From Candidatus Cloacimonadota bacterium (GTDB taxonomy: Bacteria > Cloacimonadota > Cloacimonadia > Cloacimonadales > TCS61): a stretch of 17,296 nucleotides of DNA. Of the stretch, positions 1 to 7,091 are shown one piece after another. A program made the translations under genes and the position numbers. The notes beneath the pieces were generated by a model, which saw only the letters and a program-made list of their open reading frames with translations, was not told where the DNA came from and did not search any database. The number at the start of each line of letters is the position of its first letter. Within the stretch, counting starts at the first letter, position 1. The stretch spans positions 1 through 17,296 of the forward strand of contig DAOUTP010000014.1 of NCBI GenBank assembly GCA_030626645.1. Reading direction: 5' to 3'.

Positions 1-71
1 AAATTAACTGTCAATTAGTTATTACTTGCCTGAATAACAGATCTACTTAAATTTTCTCCATAAGGTTAATT

Positions 72-269
72 ATGGAAATAAAGATCAATAAATTAAATGC
101 ACTAAAATTTACAGCAATTGGGCTTGCTTTGAGCATTATAGGTCAATTCTTAATAGGAAAACAAAGCATTCTGGCAATTGTATTAACAACTCTTGGAGTT
201 ATTTTCGCTGCAATTGGTGTTTTAATGTCACTGGGAGTTTTAGATTATTTTAAAAGAAGTAAAGATTAA
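72..269 (+). CDS. Small two-TM membrane protein, unknown function
   Basis: This 65-residue protein has a basic N-terminus and two hydrophobic stretches at about residues 12-27 and 32-54. It ends in a short charged tail (FKRSKD). It is probably a small inner-membrane protein with both ends in the cytoplasm by the positive-inside rule, which is an inference. The ATG is preceded by an AAGG at 62-65 with suitable spacing, so the start is believable. It is the only plus-strand gene and converges on the DUF3267 gene. No family was recognised, and nothing in its neighbourhood suggests a role. Confidence 0.6.
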   Translation: MEIKINKLNALKFTAIGLALSIIGQFLIGKQSILAIVLTTLGVIFAAIGVLMSLGVLDYFKRSKD

Positions 270-284
270 ATTAATTAAAGATAT

Positions 285-360
285 TATCCTGATCCCCAAT
301 TAATCGGGGAAGGACGAAGGATTTGTTTAATTCATGGATCCCCACTTCTGCGAGAATGAC
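285..360. repeat. Putative dispersed intergenic repeat with hairpins
   Basis: This stretch lies between two convergent genes. It contains TCCCC-8 nt-GGGGA at 293-310, and at 336-360 a segment reading, on the minus strand, GTCATTCTCGCAG followed by AAGTGGGGATCC. That segment closely resembles the GTCATTC-CGC...GCGGGAATCC type of short intergenic repeat found in many copies in numerous bacterial genomes. Only one copy is seen here, so the repeat call rests on resemblance. No T-run follows the hairpin, so it is not a typical intrinsic terminator. It could still serve as a bidirectional transcript end. Confidence 0.4.
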
Positions 361-384
361 TAAGAACATATCAAATATTAATTA

Positions 385-921
385 TTACCTATTAATTATA
401 TAACATCCGCATCTTTCGGGATGATCTTGTACCAAATCATCGTTTTTTACTTTCCTAATGATCCAATAAACCAGAAAATCTCCACCGGCTAAAACTGTAA
501 AAAGAGTTCCATAAATAAGTAGCCAGCTCTTTCCAATAATTAAAGCAACAAGAGATGGAATAATGCCTAATAGAATTGCCGGTAAAAGTAATGCAATGCG
601 ATAAACAGATGCTTTGAGCGGGATCCTGCAATGAGCAAATGGTGTGAGATATTTCCATTTTATGCCAATCTGAACTATTTCGATCTTGAGTTTACCAAAG
701 ATCAGGAACCCAACTGCGTGAAAAACTTCATGAAGAAAAGATCCCAGAATGAAAGCAATTATAAAATAGGGAAGAGCCAGATAGATAGAAAGAAATCCTT
801 TGGTAAAAATCTGCCAATCCCAAATTAATACAAATGGAAAGACCAGGCAAATGATCGTGATCAATACGATTGGGATTGCATATAGATTTGCACTAATTGC
901 AGAGATGGACAGATCTTTCAT
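385..921 (-). CDS. DUF3267-type membrane metalloprotease-like protein
   Basis: This 178-residue polytopic membrane protein carries a zincin motif, HEVFH at residues 64-68, inside a hydrophobic segment. A later GGD (146-148) and a C-terminal D-H-P...GCYI (166-175) follow the DUF3267 pattern of HExxH, a Pro-rich membrane core, a G-D segment and a final Asp near the end. About four TM segments are visible (15-33, 46-66, 105-130, 134-155). In such families the HExxH plus a distal Asp is thought to bind zinc, but no substrate is known to me. The ATG lies 3 nt after the stop of the upstream gene at 925-1536, and the weak SD (TTTAAGT) sits inside that gene's end, so translation is likely coupled. 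It is the last gene of the 4306-385 run. Confidence 0.75.
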   Translation of the reverse strand: MKDLSISAISANLYAIPIVLITIICLVFPFVLIWDWQIFTKGFLSIYLALPYFIIAFILGSFLHEVFHAVGFLIFGKLKIEIVQIGIKWKYLTPFAHCRIPLKASVYRIALLLPAILLGIIPSLVALIIGKSWLLIYGTLFTVLAGGDFLVYWIIRKVKNDDLVQDHPERCGCYIINR

Positions 922-924
922 GAA

Positions 925-1536
925 TTACTTAAAAAACTCAAAACCGAGGAGAACATACATTTCAGAATCAATACCGGTTATTACACCTCTATTTACTCTT
1001 CCGATGCGCATTATTATTCCTCTTGAATTACGTAATTTTAGTTCATATACCAGAATAGGTTTTCTGCTCTCGGCTTGTGTCCAACTGATGTCCATTCCCC
1101 ATTTCTCGGAAGCAAAGTGAAAACCTAACAGAGGTCTATGAATTATTGTGCTCATCTCATTTGATGTTTTGTAATCCTCATAATTTATCTCAGTACGTTT
1201 AACACCACCATAAAATCCATAAGTAAAGTATGAATCTTCAGTTGAGTAATTTGCAAAAATATGAAGATAAATATTATATGATCTCATCAAACTGAATCTA
1301 TCATCAAACGTATAGATCTTTTGAAATGTAGCTCCACCGATACCCATTACATCAATAATATTAAAAAGATCCAATTGTGCCTGAAAACCAAGAACAGGTT
1401 TATCGTATTTGTATTCCGGATATTCAGGATAATAAACGGCTGCGTTAATTCCAAGAATATAATCCATTTTATCTGCAGCTAATTTTATACTAACGAAGAT
1501 CAATATTAAGATAAATATTACTTTAAATTTTCTCAT
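925..1536 (-). CDS. Secreted, probable outer-membrane beta-barrel protein, unknown family
   Basis: This 203-residue protein has a clear N-terminal signal peptide: MRKFK, then a hydrophobic run to about residue 19, with likely cleavage near AAD. The rest is rich in aromatic residues and has short alternating segments (for example SYFTYGFYGGV, MYVLLGFEFF) with a strand ending just before the C-terminal FFK. This suggests a small outer-membrane barrel. No Cys lipobox is present. An AGAGAG lies 9 nt before the ATG. It follows the CYTH-GNAT gene by 47 nt and precedes the DUF3267 gene by 3 nt, so the last two are tightly linked. No named family was recognised and the function is unknown. Confidence 0.6.
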   Translation of the reverse strand: MRKFKVIFILILIFVSIKLAADKMDYILGINAAVYYPEYPEYKYDKPVLGFQAQLDLFNIIDVMGIGGATFQKIYTFDDRFSLMRSYNIYLHIFANYSTEDSYFTYGFYGGVKRTEINYEDYKTSNEMSTIIHRPLLGFHFASEKWGMDISWTQAESRKPILVYELKLRNSRGIIMRIGRVNRGVITGIDSEMYVLLGFEFFK

Positions 1537-1583
1537 TTTTTTTAACTCTCTAATGCTTTACTTTTTAGTAACAACCCAGAGGG

Positions 1584-2525
1584 CTACACTTCTTTGTCCA
1601 GCAATATTCTGCTTTCTTCTGAATTATCGTGTTTTTCCAGACCAGTTATGTAGAATCCATTAGATAGTGCAAATTGGAGCATGGCTTTGTGTTTATTACG
1701 TGTTTTCATTTTAATTAATTTTATTTCTTTCTCTTCGATCCATTTTTGTTGGGAACGTGCTAATTCTTTAGCGATATTTTTTCTTCTAAATTCAGGAATA
1801 ACTCCACTCATCCAGGAATAGAAGTGATCATCAATCTGATAACCGACCTTAAATCCGGCAGGTTTTCCTTTCCAATAAGCAATAAGAATGAGATGCTTTT
1901 TGTTTTTCAATCTTTTTTCATACTCAACTTTTTCATAAGGATTTTCCAGTTCCGGTATCTTTTTTGAAATTTCTACAGCTTGCTTAATTGTTCCCTCAAT
2001 AATCTGCAGGTTCTTTTTCATTAACATGTCACTATAAGAATTTGTGATCAAATCTTCATCTTGTATTTGGAATAATGAAAGGTATTCTCTGCATTGCTCG
2101 TAAAGTTTTTCTGCTCCAAGGTTTCCTGTTTTATCAATAGCTTCAATTTCTACAAAATTGCCCAACTCTTCAACTTCATCAATATGAAATTTTATGTTAT
2201 CAACATAGTAAATTTCTCTTTTTTTGTTCACGACTATTAGAGTACCAATTGCTTTTTGAAGTTGCTGTTTCACAAGGTCTTCTTTTCTGGGATGATAGTA
2301 AAGAACATCGGAACGCTTGGGACCGGAGATATCTTCTCTGTCGTAATAAACAAGGCTGTATTCAATATTGCCTTCTCTCATTTTAAGGCGTCCGTTCTTA
2401 ACTTTAAAATAGGTATCTTTCTGGTTGTCTGTACCCTTGAAAAACGCATTATTTTCTTTAAGAATATTTCGGATATTTTCAGGGTGCTTACATTTTGCTT
2501 TTATCTCAATGTTTAAAACAGCCAA
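1584..2525 (-). CDS. CYTH domain fused to GNAT acetyltransferase
   Basis: This is a 313-residue two-domain protein. Residues 1-170 look like a CYTH triphosphate tunnel domain: NIEIKAK at 5-11 (a variant of the ExExK signature), DTYF at 37-40, RLKMR at 46-50, IDEVEELG at 115-122, VEIEAI at 125-130 and SYSDML at 163-168. This resembles the class IV adenylate cyclase/CyaB-like branch, whose members bind triphosphates with divalent metal. Residues about 171-313 look like a GNAT fold: a central strand ending GKPAGFKVGY (220-229), GVIPEFRRKNIAKEL (241-255, motif A with the usual Gly replaced by Asn), and MLQFALSNGFYITGLE (282-297). The start is TTG, since no ATG or GTG is closer. An AGGA lies 8 nt upstream inside the end of the cysteine desulfurase gene, whose stop is 5 nt away, so the two are probably coupled. 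Substrates cannot be read from the sequence. Confidence 0.75.
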   Translation of the reverse strand: MAVLNIEIKAKCKHPENIRNILKENNAFFKGTDNQKDTYFKVKNGRLKMREGNIEYSLVYYDREDISGPKRSDVLYYHPRKEDLVKQQLQKAIGTLIVVNKKREIYYVDNIKFHIDEVEELGNFVEIEAIDKTGNLGAEKLYEQCREYLSLFQIQDEDLITNSYSDMLMKKNLQIIEGTIKQAVEISKKIPELENPYEKVEYEKRLKNKKHLILIAYWKGKPAGFKVGYQIDDHFYSWMSGVIPEFRRKNIAKELARSQQKWIEEKEIKLIKMKTRNKHKAMLQFALSNGFYITGLEKHDNSEESRILLDKEV

Positions 2526-2530
2526 AGTTG

Positions 2531-3664
2531 TTATCCTATTTGCGCATTATAAATTTCAATTATTTTTTTTATTGCACCATCTATCTCTTTTATAGTTGTC
2601 ATCTTACCGGTTGAAAAACGGATAGTTCCCTTAGCATATTCTATTGGTACGTTCATAGCTTCCAGAACTGGAGAAAGTTCAATATCATTGAGATGACAAG
2701 CTGCTCCGGCTGAAGCCGCGATCTCAAGAAACATGGAAAGCTGAAAATAGTCATTCATATTCAAGAAACTTACGTTCAAAGTATTAGGTAGTCTCTTTTC
2801 CGGATGCCCGTTTAATCTGATATCCGGAATTTCTTTGACCAATCCATTCCATAATCTATCACGCATATTTTTCATGTGTTCATAATTCTGAGAAAGTTTA
2901 AGTTTAGCGATCTCACAAGCTTTTCCTAAACCAACGATCGCAAGAATATTCTCAGTTCCTGCTCGATATCCATTTTCCTGTTTAGCTCCAAATATCAATT
3001 TTTCAAGTTTTGTACCCTGTTTAACGTAAAGTGCTCCAATGCCTTTAGGCGCATATATTTTATGTCCGGCAATAGAAAGAAGATCAACATTAAGTTCCGA
3101 AACATCAACCGGAATTTTACCAAGAGATTGAGCTGCATCAGTATGCAGGCAAATTCCATTTTCATTTGCAACTTCTGCAATTTCTGATATCGGTTGGATT
3201 GTGCCGACTTCATTATTGGCATGCATAATTGAGATAAGAATTGTATCTTTGGTAATTGCTTTTTTCACAGATTTAACCGAGATTAATCCATTTCTGTCAA
3301 CAGGCAGATAAGTTACTTTGAAGTTGTGTTTTTCCAGATATTTACAAACCTCAATTATAGCTGGATGTTCAATTGCAGATGTGATTATATGGTTTCCTTT
3401 ATGGCGGTTTGCAAAAGCATATCCTCTTAAAGCATAATTATTCGATTCAGTCCCACCGCTGGTAAATACAATTTCTTCCGGCTTGCAATTGATAAGATCT
3501 GCAATTTGTTCTCTGGCATTAATTACTGCTTTTCTGGTAATTACTCCAAACCAGTGAGAACTGGAAGGATTCCCGAATTTCTGTTTTAGAAACGGTATCA
3601 TTGTATTAGCAACTTCCGGATCTATCGGTGTGGTCGCATTATAATCAAGATAGATCGGTTCCAT
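2531..3664 (-). CDS. Cysteine desulfurase, NifS/IscS type (possibly selenocysteine lyase-like)
   Basis: This 377-residue class V, PLP-dependent enzyme removes sulfur from cysteine to give alanine and a protein persulfide for Fe-S cluster or thiocofactor assembly. Visible hallmarks are YLDYNATTP (5-13), FGNPSSSH (30-37), SGGTESNN (69-76), EHPA (99-102), HTDAAQS (174-180, with the PLP-pyridine Asp 176), GHKIYAPKG (200-208, PLP Lys 202), YRAGTEN (233-239) and a mobile-loop Cys 323 in SAGAACH. This loop differs from the usual SSGSACTS of IscS and recalls the GAACHS loop of animal selenocysteine lyase, so Sec/Cys specificity is open. Length is close to that of short NifS-like enzymes. AAGGA 8 nt before the ATG supports the start. 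The three [Fe-S]-rich redox genes in this window would be plausible clients, but no IscU or SufU gene is nearby. Confidence 0.9.
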   Translation of the reverse strand: MEPIYLDYNATTPIDPEVANTMIPFLKQKFGNPSSSHWFGVITRKAVINAREQIADLINCKPEEIVFTSGGTESNNYALRGYAFANRHKGNHIITSAIEHPAIIEVCKYLEKHNFKVTYLPVDRNGLISVKSVKKAITKDTILISIMHANNEVGTIQPISEIAEVANENGICLHTDAAQSLGKIPVDVSELNVDLLSIAGHKIYAPKGIGALYVKQGTKLEKLIFGAKQENGYRAGTENILAIVGLGKACEIAKLKLSQNYEHMKNMRDRLWNGLVKEIPDIRLNGHPEKRLPNTLNVSFLNMNDYFQLSMFLEIAASAGAACHLNDIELSPVLEAMNVPIEYAKGTIRFSTGKMTTIKEIDGAIKKIIEIYNAQIG

Positions 3665-3709
3665 TTATTCATTCCTTTTCTTTATTGTTACGGTTTTTCT
3701 TCTTCAACT

Positions 3710-4306
3710 TTATGTTCTTTCAATATCCCGCAACTGAATTTCCTTGAGTTCGAAATTTTGATCTCTGAATAAACTTAAACATATTTTACAAGCATCTGTA
3801 TCATACTTGCCATTAACATCATTTTCAATTTCTTGTAAAGCATCCTCAATTCCATTAGCAGGTCTGTAAGGTCTGTTTGAGGAAATTGCCTCAACAACAT
3901 CAGCTATATGTAAAATTCTAGCTTCTGTGCAAATTTCATCTCCCTTAAGTCCGCGTGGATAACCACTTCCATCTAAAGATTCATGATGTTGATAAACGAT
4001 CTCAGCTATCTTTTCAGGGAAATCGATTTTCTTTAATATTTGATATCCCGCTTCTGAATGAATTTTAATAAGATTATATTCACATGGAACCAATTTACCG
4101 GGCTTGCATAATATCTCGGTTGGAAGATTGATCTTGCCAATATCATGTAGAACTGCTGAAATCCTCATTGTATCCAGTTGTTTCGGATTAAAACCCATTT
4201 CTCTGGCAATGGCAAGTGATAGAGTTGCAACCCTTTTTTGATGTCCGGCAGTATATGGATCCCAAATTTCAATTGCAGCTAAAAGAGCATTTACGATCTT
4301 TTCCAT
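3710..4306 (-). CDS. Stand-alone HD-GYP domain protein (predicted c-di-GMP phosphodiesterase)
   Basis: This 198-residue protein consists almost only of an HD-GYP domain. Key residues are present: H22 in DPYTAGHQ (16-23), H54-D55 in HDIGK, H83, H107-H108 in QHHE, DGSGYP (112-117) and D136 in IADVVEA. The family hydrolyses cyclic di-GMP to pGpG or GMP at a metal centre. No receiver, PAS or membrane segment is attached, so it must be controlled by a partner or by expression. A GGAG lies 4 nt before the ATG. It heads a run of closely spaced genes leading to the cysteine desulfurase (45 nt gap). Its sequence is close to the HD-GYP domain of the large sensor directly upstream, which suggests local duplication. 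Catalysis is inferred from residues only. Confidence 0.9.
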   Translation of the reverse strand: MEKIVNALLAAIEIWDPYTAGHQKRVATLSLAIAREMGFNPKQLDTMRISAVLHDIGKINLPTEILCKPGKLVPCEYNLIKIHSEAGYQILKKIDFPEKIAEIVYQHHESLDGSGYPRGLKGDEICTEARILHIADVVEAISSNRPYRPANGIEDALQEIENDVNGKYDTDACKICLSLFRDQNFELKEIQLRDIERT

Positions 4307-4324
4307 AATACTCCATTTGGTTTG

Positions 4325-4330
4325 ATTATA
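4325..4330 (-). promoter_or_regulatory. Candidate -10 box before the HD-GYP gene
   Basis: The minus strand reads TATAAT here, about 20 nt upstream of the HD-GYP start codon, within a 68-nt gap after the large sensor gene. No good -35 element is seen 16-18 nt further up. If real, it would let block D (4306-385) be expressed separately from the sensor. Confidence 0.3.
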
Positions 4331-4374
4331 TATGTACCTAACATAATATTATTTAGCTGAGCCAACGAAAAAAA

Positions 4375-6966
4375 TTATCTCGGAGCAGTTCTTATTTTAA
4401 TCTCTTCGAATTGGAATCCTTTTTCATTGAATAAATCCAAACAAATTTCTACTACTTCCGGATCGTACAGGATACCCGCATTAATTGTGATCTCTTCAAG
4501 TGCATTGTCAATGCCATGTGAAGAACGATAGGGACGTTGGGAAATCATTGCATCTACAACATCAGCAACATTAACGATCCTTGCTTCCAACATAATTTCG
4601 TTTCCAATAAGACCTTGTGGATAACCTGAACCATTAATTTTCTCATGATGCTGATATACAATTTTAGCGATTGGCATTTGAAAATCTATTGTTTTTAATA
4701 TATCGTAACCAGCAAGAGGATGATTCTTGATCACGCTGAATTCTGTTTCTGTAAGTGCAGATGGTTTAGAGAGAATTTCATTTGGGATATAAATTTTGCC
4801 AATATCGTGAAGAATTGCAGCAATTCGTATTGCATCAAGCTGCATTTTATTCAATTTCATTTCACTTGCAATTTCATAGCTTAATTTTGCGACTCTAAGC
4901 TGATGTCCAGCAGTATATGGATCACGAATTTCAACTGCAGAGATGAAGGCATTTATGGTCTCTTCAATAGCTTTTTTTAACTTGAGAAAACTATCATTAA
5001 GTTGGATCTCTATTCGCTTCCTTTCAGTAACTTCAACTTGTAGTTCGTGATTTGTTTCAGCCAATTCTCTAGTTCTGTCATGAATTCGTTTTTCTAATCC
5101 AAAATAAGCTTGTTCTAATTTATTGTCGATCTCTCTTTTTTCAAAATAGACTCCTAAAATTTCAGTAGAAATTTTGAGGAGTGAAAGCTCTTCTTCCTTC
5201 CATTCTTCAGCTTTAGTTACATTATCAAATCCCATGAAACCGATCAGATTGTTTGCAGATCTCATCGGTAGAACTAATAAGGACTTAATGTTCTGATCTT
5301 GAAGTGATTTTTTTTCTTGATGAGCTTCAGTTGGCATTTTAGAAACATCTGCAATATGGATTACCTCATCATTCTCTAATTTATTCATCCACCATGGTAA
5401 TGAATCGGTAGGAATATCCTGCAGATTGCTTACTTGAGGTTGTACACCATCTTTGCACCATTCATGAGTGTTATCTAATGTGTTTTTATCATTATCCAGT
5501 AAAAAAAGGTAGGAGCGACTTGCTTCACACATCCTACCAATTTCTTTTAATGTTTCATCAACAGCTGCGTCAAAATCCGAAACATTAATAAATCTAGAAG
5601 ATATTTTTGTGATGACCTTCTCAATTTTCAATCTTTTTATTAATCTTTTTTCTGCTGACATTCTATCAAGAATTTCATTTTGCAATATTAAATTGTTGTT
5701 TTTTTTGTTTTTATTTCGATTATATTGAACTACTGAAAAACCAGTGACCATGAATAGACTGGCAAGAAGTAATAATAAATACAGATTCTTTTTTTCTGTT
5801 TGTAGCTCCATTATTTGATTGTTTTTTTCTAATTGAACAAAGTCATGCTCTCTTTCACCCATTTCAAACTGTGCCTGCATGTTTGTTATTTTTTGAGTCA
5901 TTTCTTCACTGAAAATTTCATCTTTAATTTTTGTGTGAAGTCTAAAATATCGAAGTGATTCTTCACTATTTTTATTTACTTTATAGAAGTCTGACAGTGC
6001 TAGATATCCATTCATTATTAGCTGTTGTGCTCCAATAGCAGTAGCAAATTTAAGACCTTGGCTAATATTTGCGTATGCGTCAGCCATATTATTCATCAAT
6101 ATCTGCAATTGACCAATATTGATAAATGTTTCGGCAATTCCATATTGATTGCCTGTTTCCAGGATCAGATCCAGTGATCTTTGGAAGTAGTTCAGTGCTT
6201 TATCATATTCATTTAATTTTTGATGAACAATTCCCAAATTATTCAGAACTGATGAAATACCTTTTATATTACCAAGTTCTTGTTCGATTTGTAAAGATTG
6301 ATTATAGTATTCTAGAGATTTTGAATAATCTCCACGATTCGTATACATGATCCCAATATTATTTAGCGCTAAAGAGATTTCTTTTTTATTTCCACTATCC
6401 TTTTCTAGATCAAGTGCTTGCTGGTAATATTCGAGAGCTTTATCGTAATTATTCAATGAGTGATAAAGATTTCCTAAATTGTTGAGTCCCATTGAGATAC
6501 CATTTTGATCATTAATTTCATTACTTAGTTTTAATGAGATAAGAAAGAAATTTAAAGATTGATCATAATTGCCAAGTTTTTCATTATCACGACCAATACA
6601 ATTATTAGCGATCAGCATTCCTGATTTATCTGCAAGTTGTTGATATATTTCAAGCGATTTAGAATGAAACTCCAGAGCTTTATTATAATTGCCGAGATGA
6701 TAATAAGCTGAACCTAGATTTGTAAGCGATGTAGCAATATCTATCCTAATACCAGATTCTTGAGAAATTTGAAGAGCCGATTGGGCATATGTTATACTTT
6801 TACGAGCGGATATTTCCTGATATGCTTGTGAAAGTTTATTTAGAATAACAACCTTTTCATCTTGATCGGCTGTCTTCAAATATACTTCCAAACTATCAAT
6901 TCTAGTACCTGCTATCAAAAAACTAACAGAGCAGAGAATTATAATAAATATAACAAAATTCCGCAT
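4375..6966 (-). CDS. Membrane sensor: periplasmic TPRs, TM, GAF and HD-GYP domains
   Basis: This is an 863-residue predicted cyclic-di-GMP phosphodiesterase sensor. Order: signal sequence/first membrane segment (1-19); about seven TPR units of 40 residues each (roughly 76-352, with the consensus NNLGxxYxxLxNYDKALEYYQQALxLE best seen at 162-188); a charged coiled-coil stretch (353-393); a TM segment (395-414); a coiled coil (420-450); a GAF-type domain (about 451-608); a second coiled coil (612-672); and HD-GYP (673-858). HD-GYP residues: H688, H720-D721, H749, H773-H774, NGSGYP 778-783, D802. The layout puts the TPRs outside the inner membrane and the GAF and HD-GYP inside the cell. The second TPR unit (117-156) is degenerate. 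AAGGG lies 6 nt before the ATG. A terminator precedes it, so it likely has its own promoter. The ligands of the TPRs and GAF are unknown. Confidence 0.88.
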   Translation of the reverse strand: MRNFVIFIIILCSVSFLIAGTRIDSLEVYLKTADQDEKVVILNKLSQAYQEISARKSITYAQSALQISQESGIRIDIATSLTNLGSAYYHLGNYNKALEFHSKSLEIYQQLADKSGMLIANNCIGRDNEKLGNYDQSLNFFLISLKLSNEINDQNGISMGLNNLGNLYHSLNNYDKALEYYQQALDLEKDSGNKKEISLALNNIGIMYTNRGDYSKSLEYYNQSLQIEQELGNIKGISSVLNNLGIVHQKLNEYDKALNYFQRSLDLILETGNQYGIAETFINIGQLQILMNNMADAYANISQGLKFATAIGAQQLIMNGYLALSDFYKVNKNSEESLRYFRLHTKIKDEIFSEEMTQKITNMQAQFEMGEREHDFVQLEKNNQIMELQTEKKNLYLLLLLASLFMVTGFSVVQYNRNKNKKNNNLILQNEILDRMSAEKRLIKRLKIEKVITKISSRFINVSDFDAAVDETLKEIGRMCEASRSYLFLLDNDKNTLDNTHEWCKDGVQPQVSNLQDIPTDSLPWWMNKLENDEVIHIADVSKMPTEAHQEKKSLQDQNIKSLLVLPMRSANNLIGFMGFDNVTKAEEWKEEELSLLKISTEILGVYFEKREIDNKLEQAYFGLEKRIHDRTRELAETNHELQVEVTERKRIEIQLNDSFLKLKKAIEETINAFISAVEIRDPYTAGHQLRVAKLSYEIASEMKLNKMQLDAIRIAAILHDIGKIYIPNEILSKPSALTETEFSVIKNHPLAGYDILKTIDFQMPIAKIVYQHHEKINGSGYPQGLIGNEIMLEARIVNVADVVDAMISQRPYRSSHGIDNALEEITINAGILYDPEVVEICLDLFNEKGFQFEEIKIRTAPR

Positions 6967-7049
6967 AATATCCCTTAAAAATTAAGATTTAACTAAATAA
7001 AAAAGAATAATGAATTAACGCAAGTAATTTATTAATGTGTATGATTGCT

Positions 7050-7074
7050 AAAAATGGGGATGGTCATCCACCCC
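7050..7074 (-). terminator. Intrinsic terminator of the NuoEFG/GltD-like operon
   Basis: On the minus strand GGGGTGG, loop ATGA, CCA, a bulged T and CCCC form a 7-bp GC-rich hairpin (7056-7074), followed by A and five T residues. It lies 18 nt past the stop codon of the 1143-residue subunit and before the sensor gene, so it separates these two units. Confidence 0.7.
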
Positions 7075-7091
7075 TGAATTATTTGCTTTCA

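Noticed and set aside
293..310. Intrinsic terminator of the small membrane protein gene
   Set aside because: The stem is only five strong pairs and no T-run follows on either strand.
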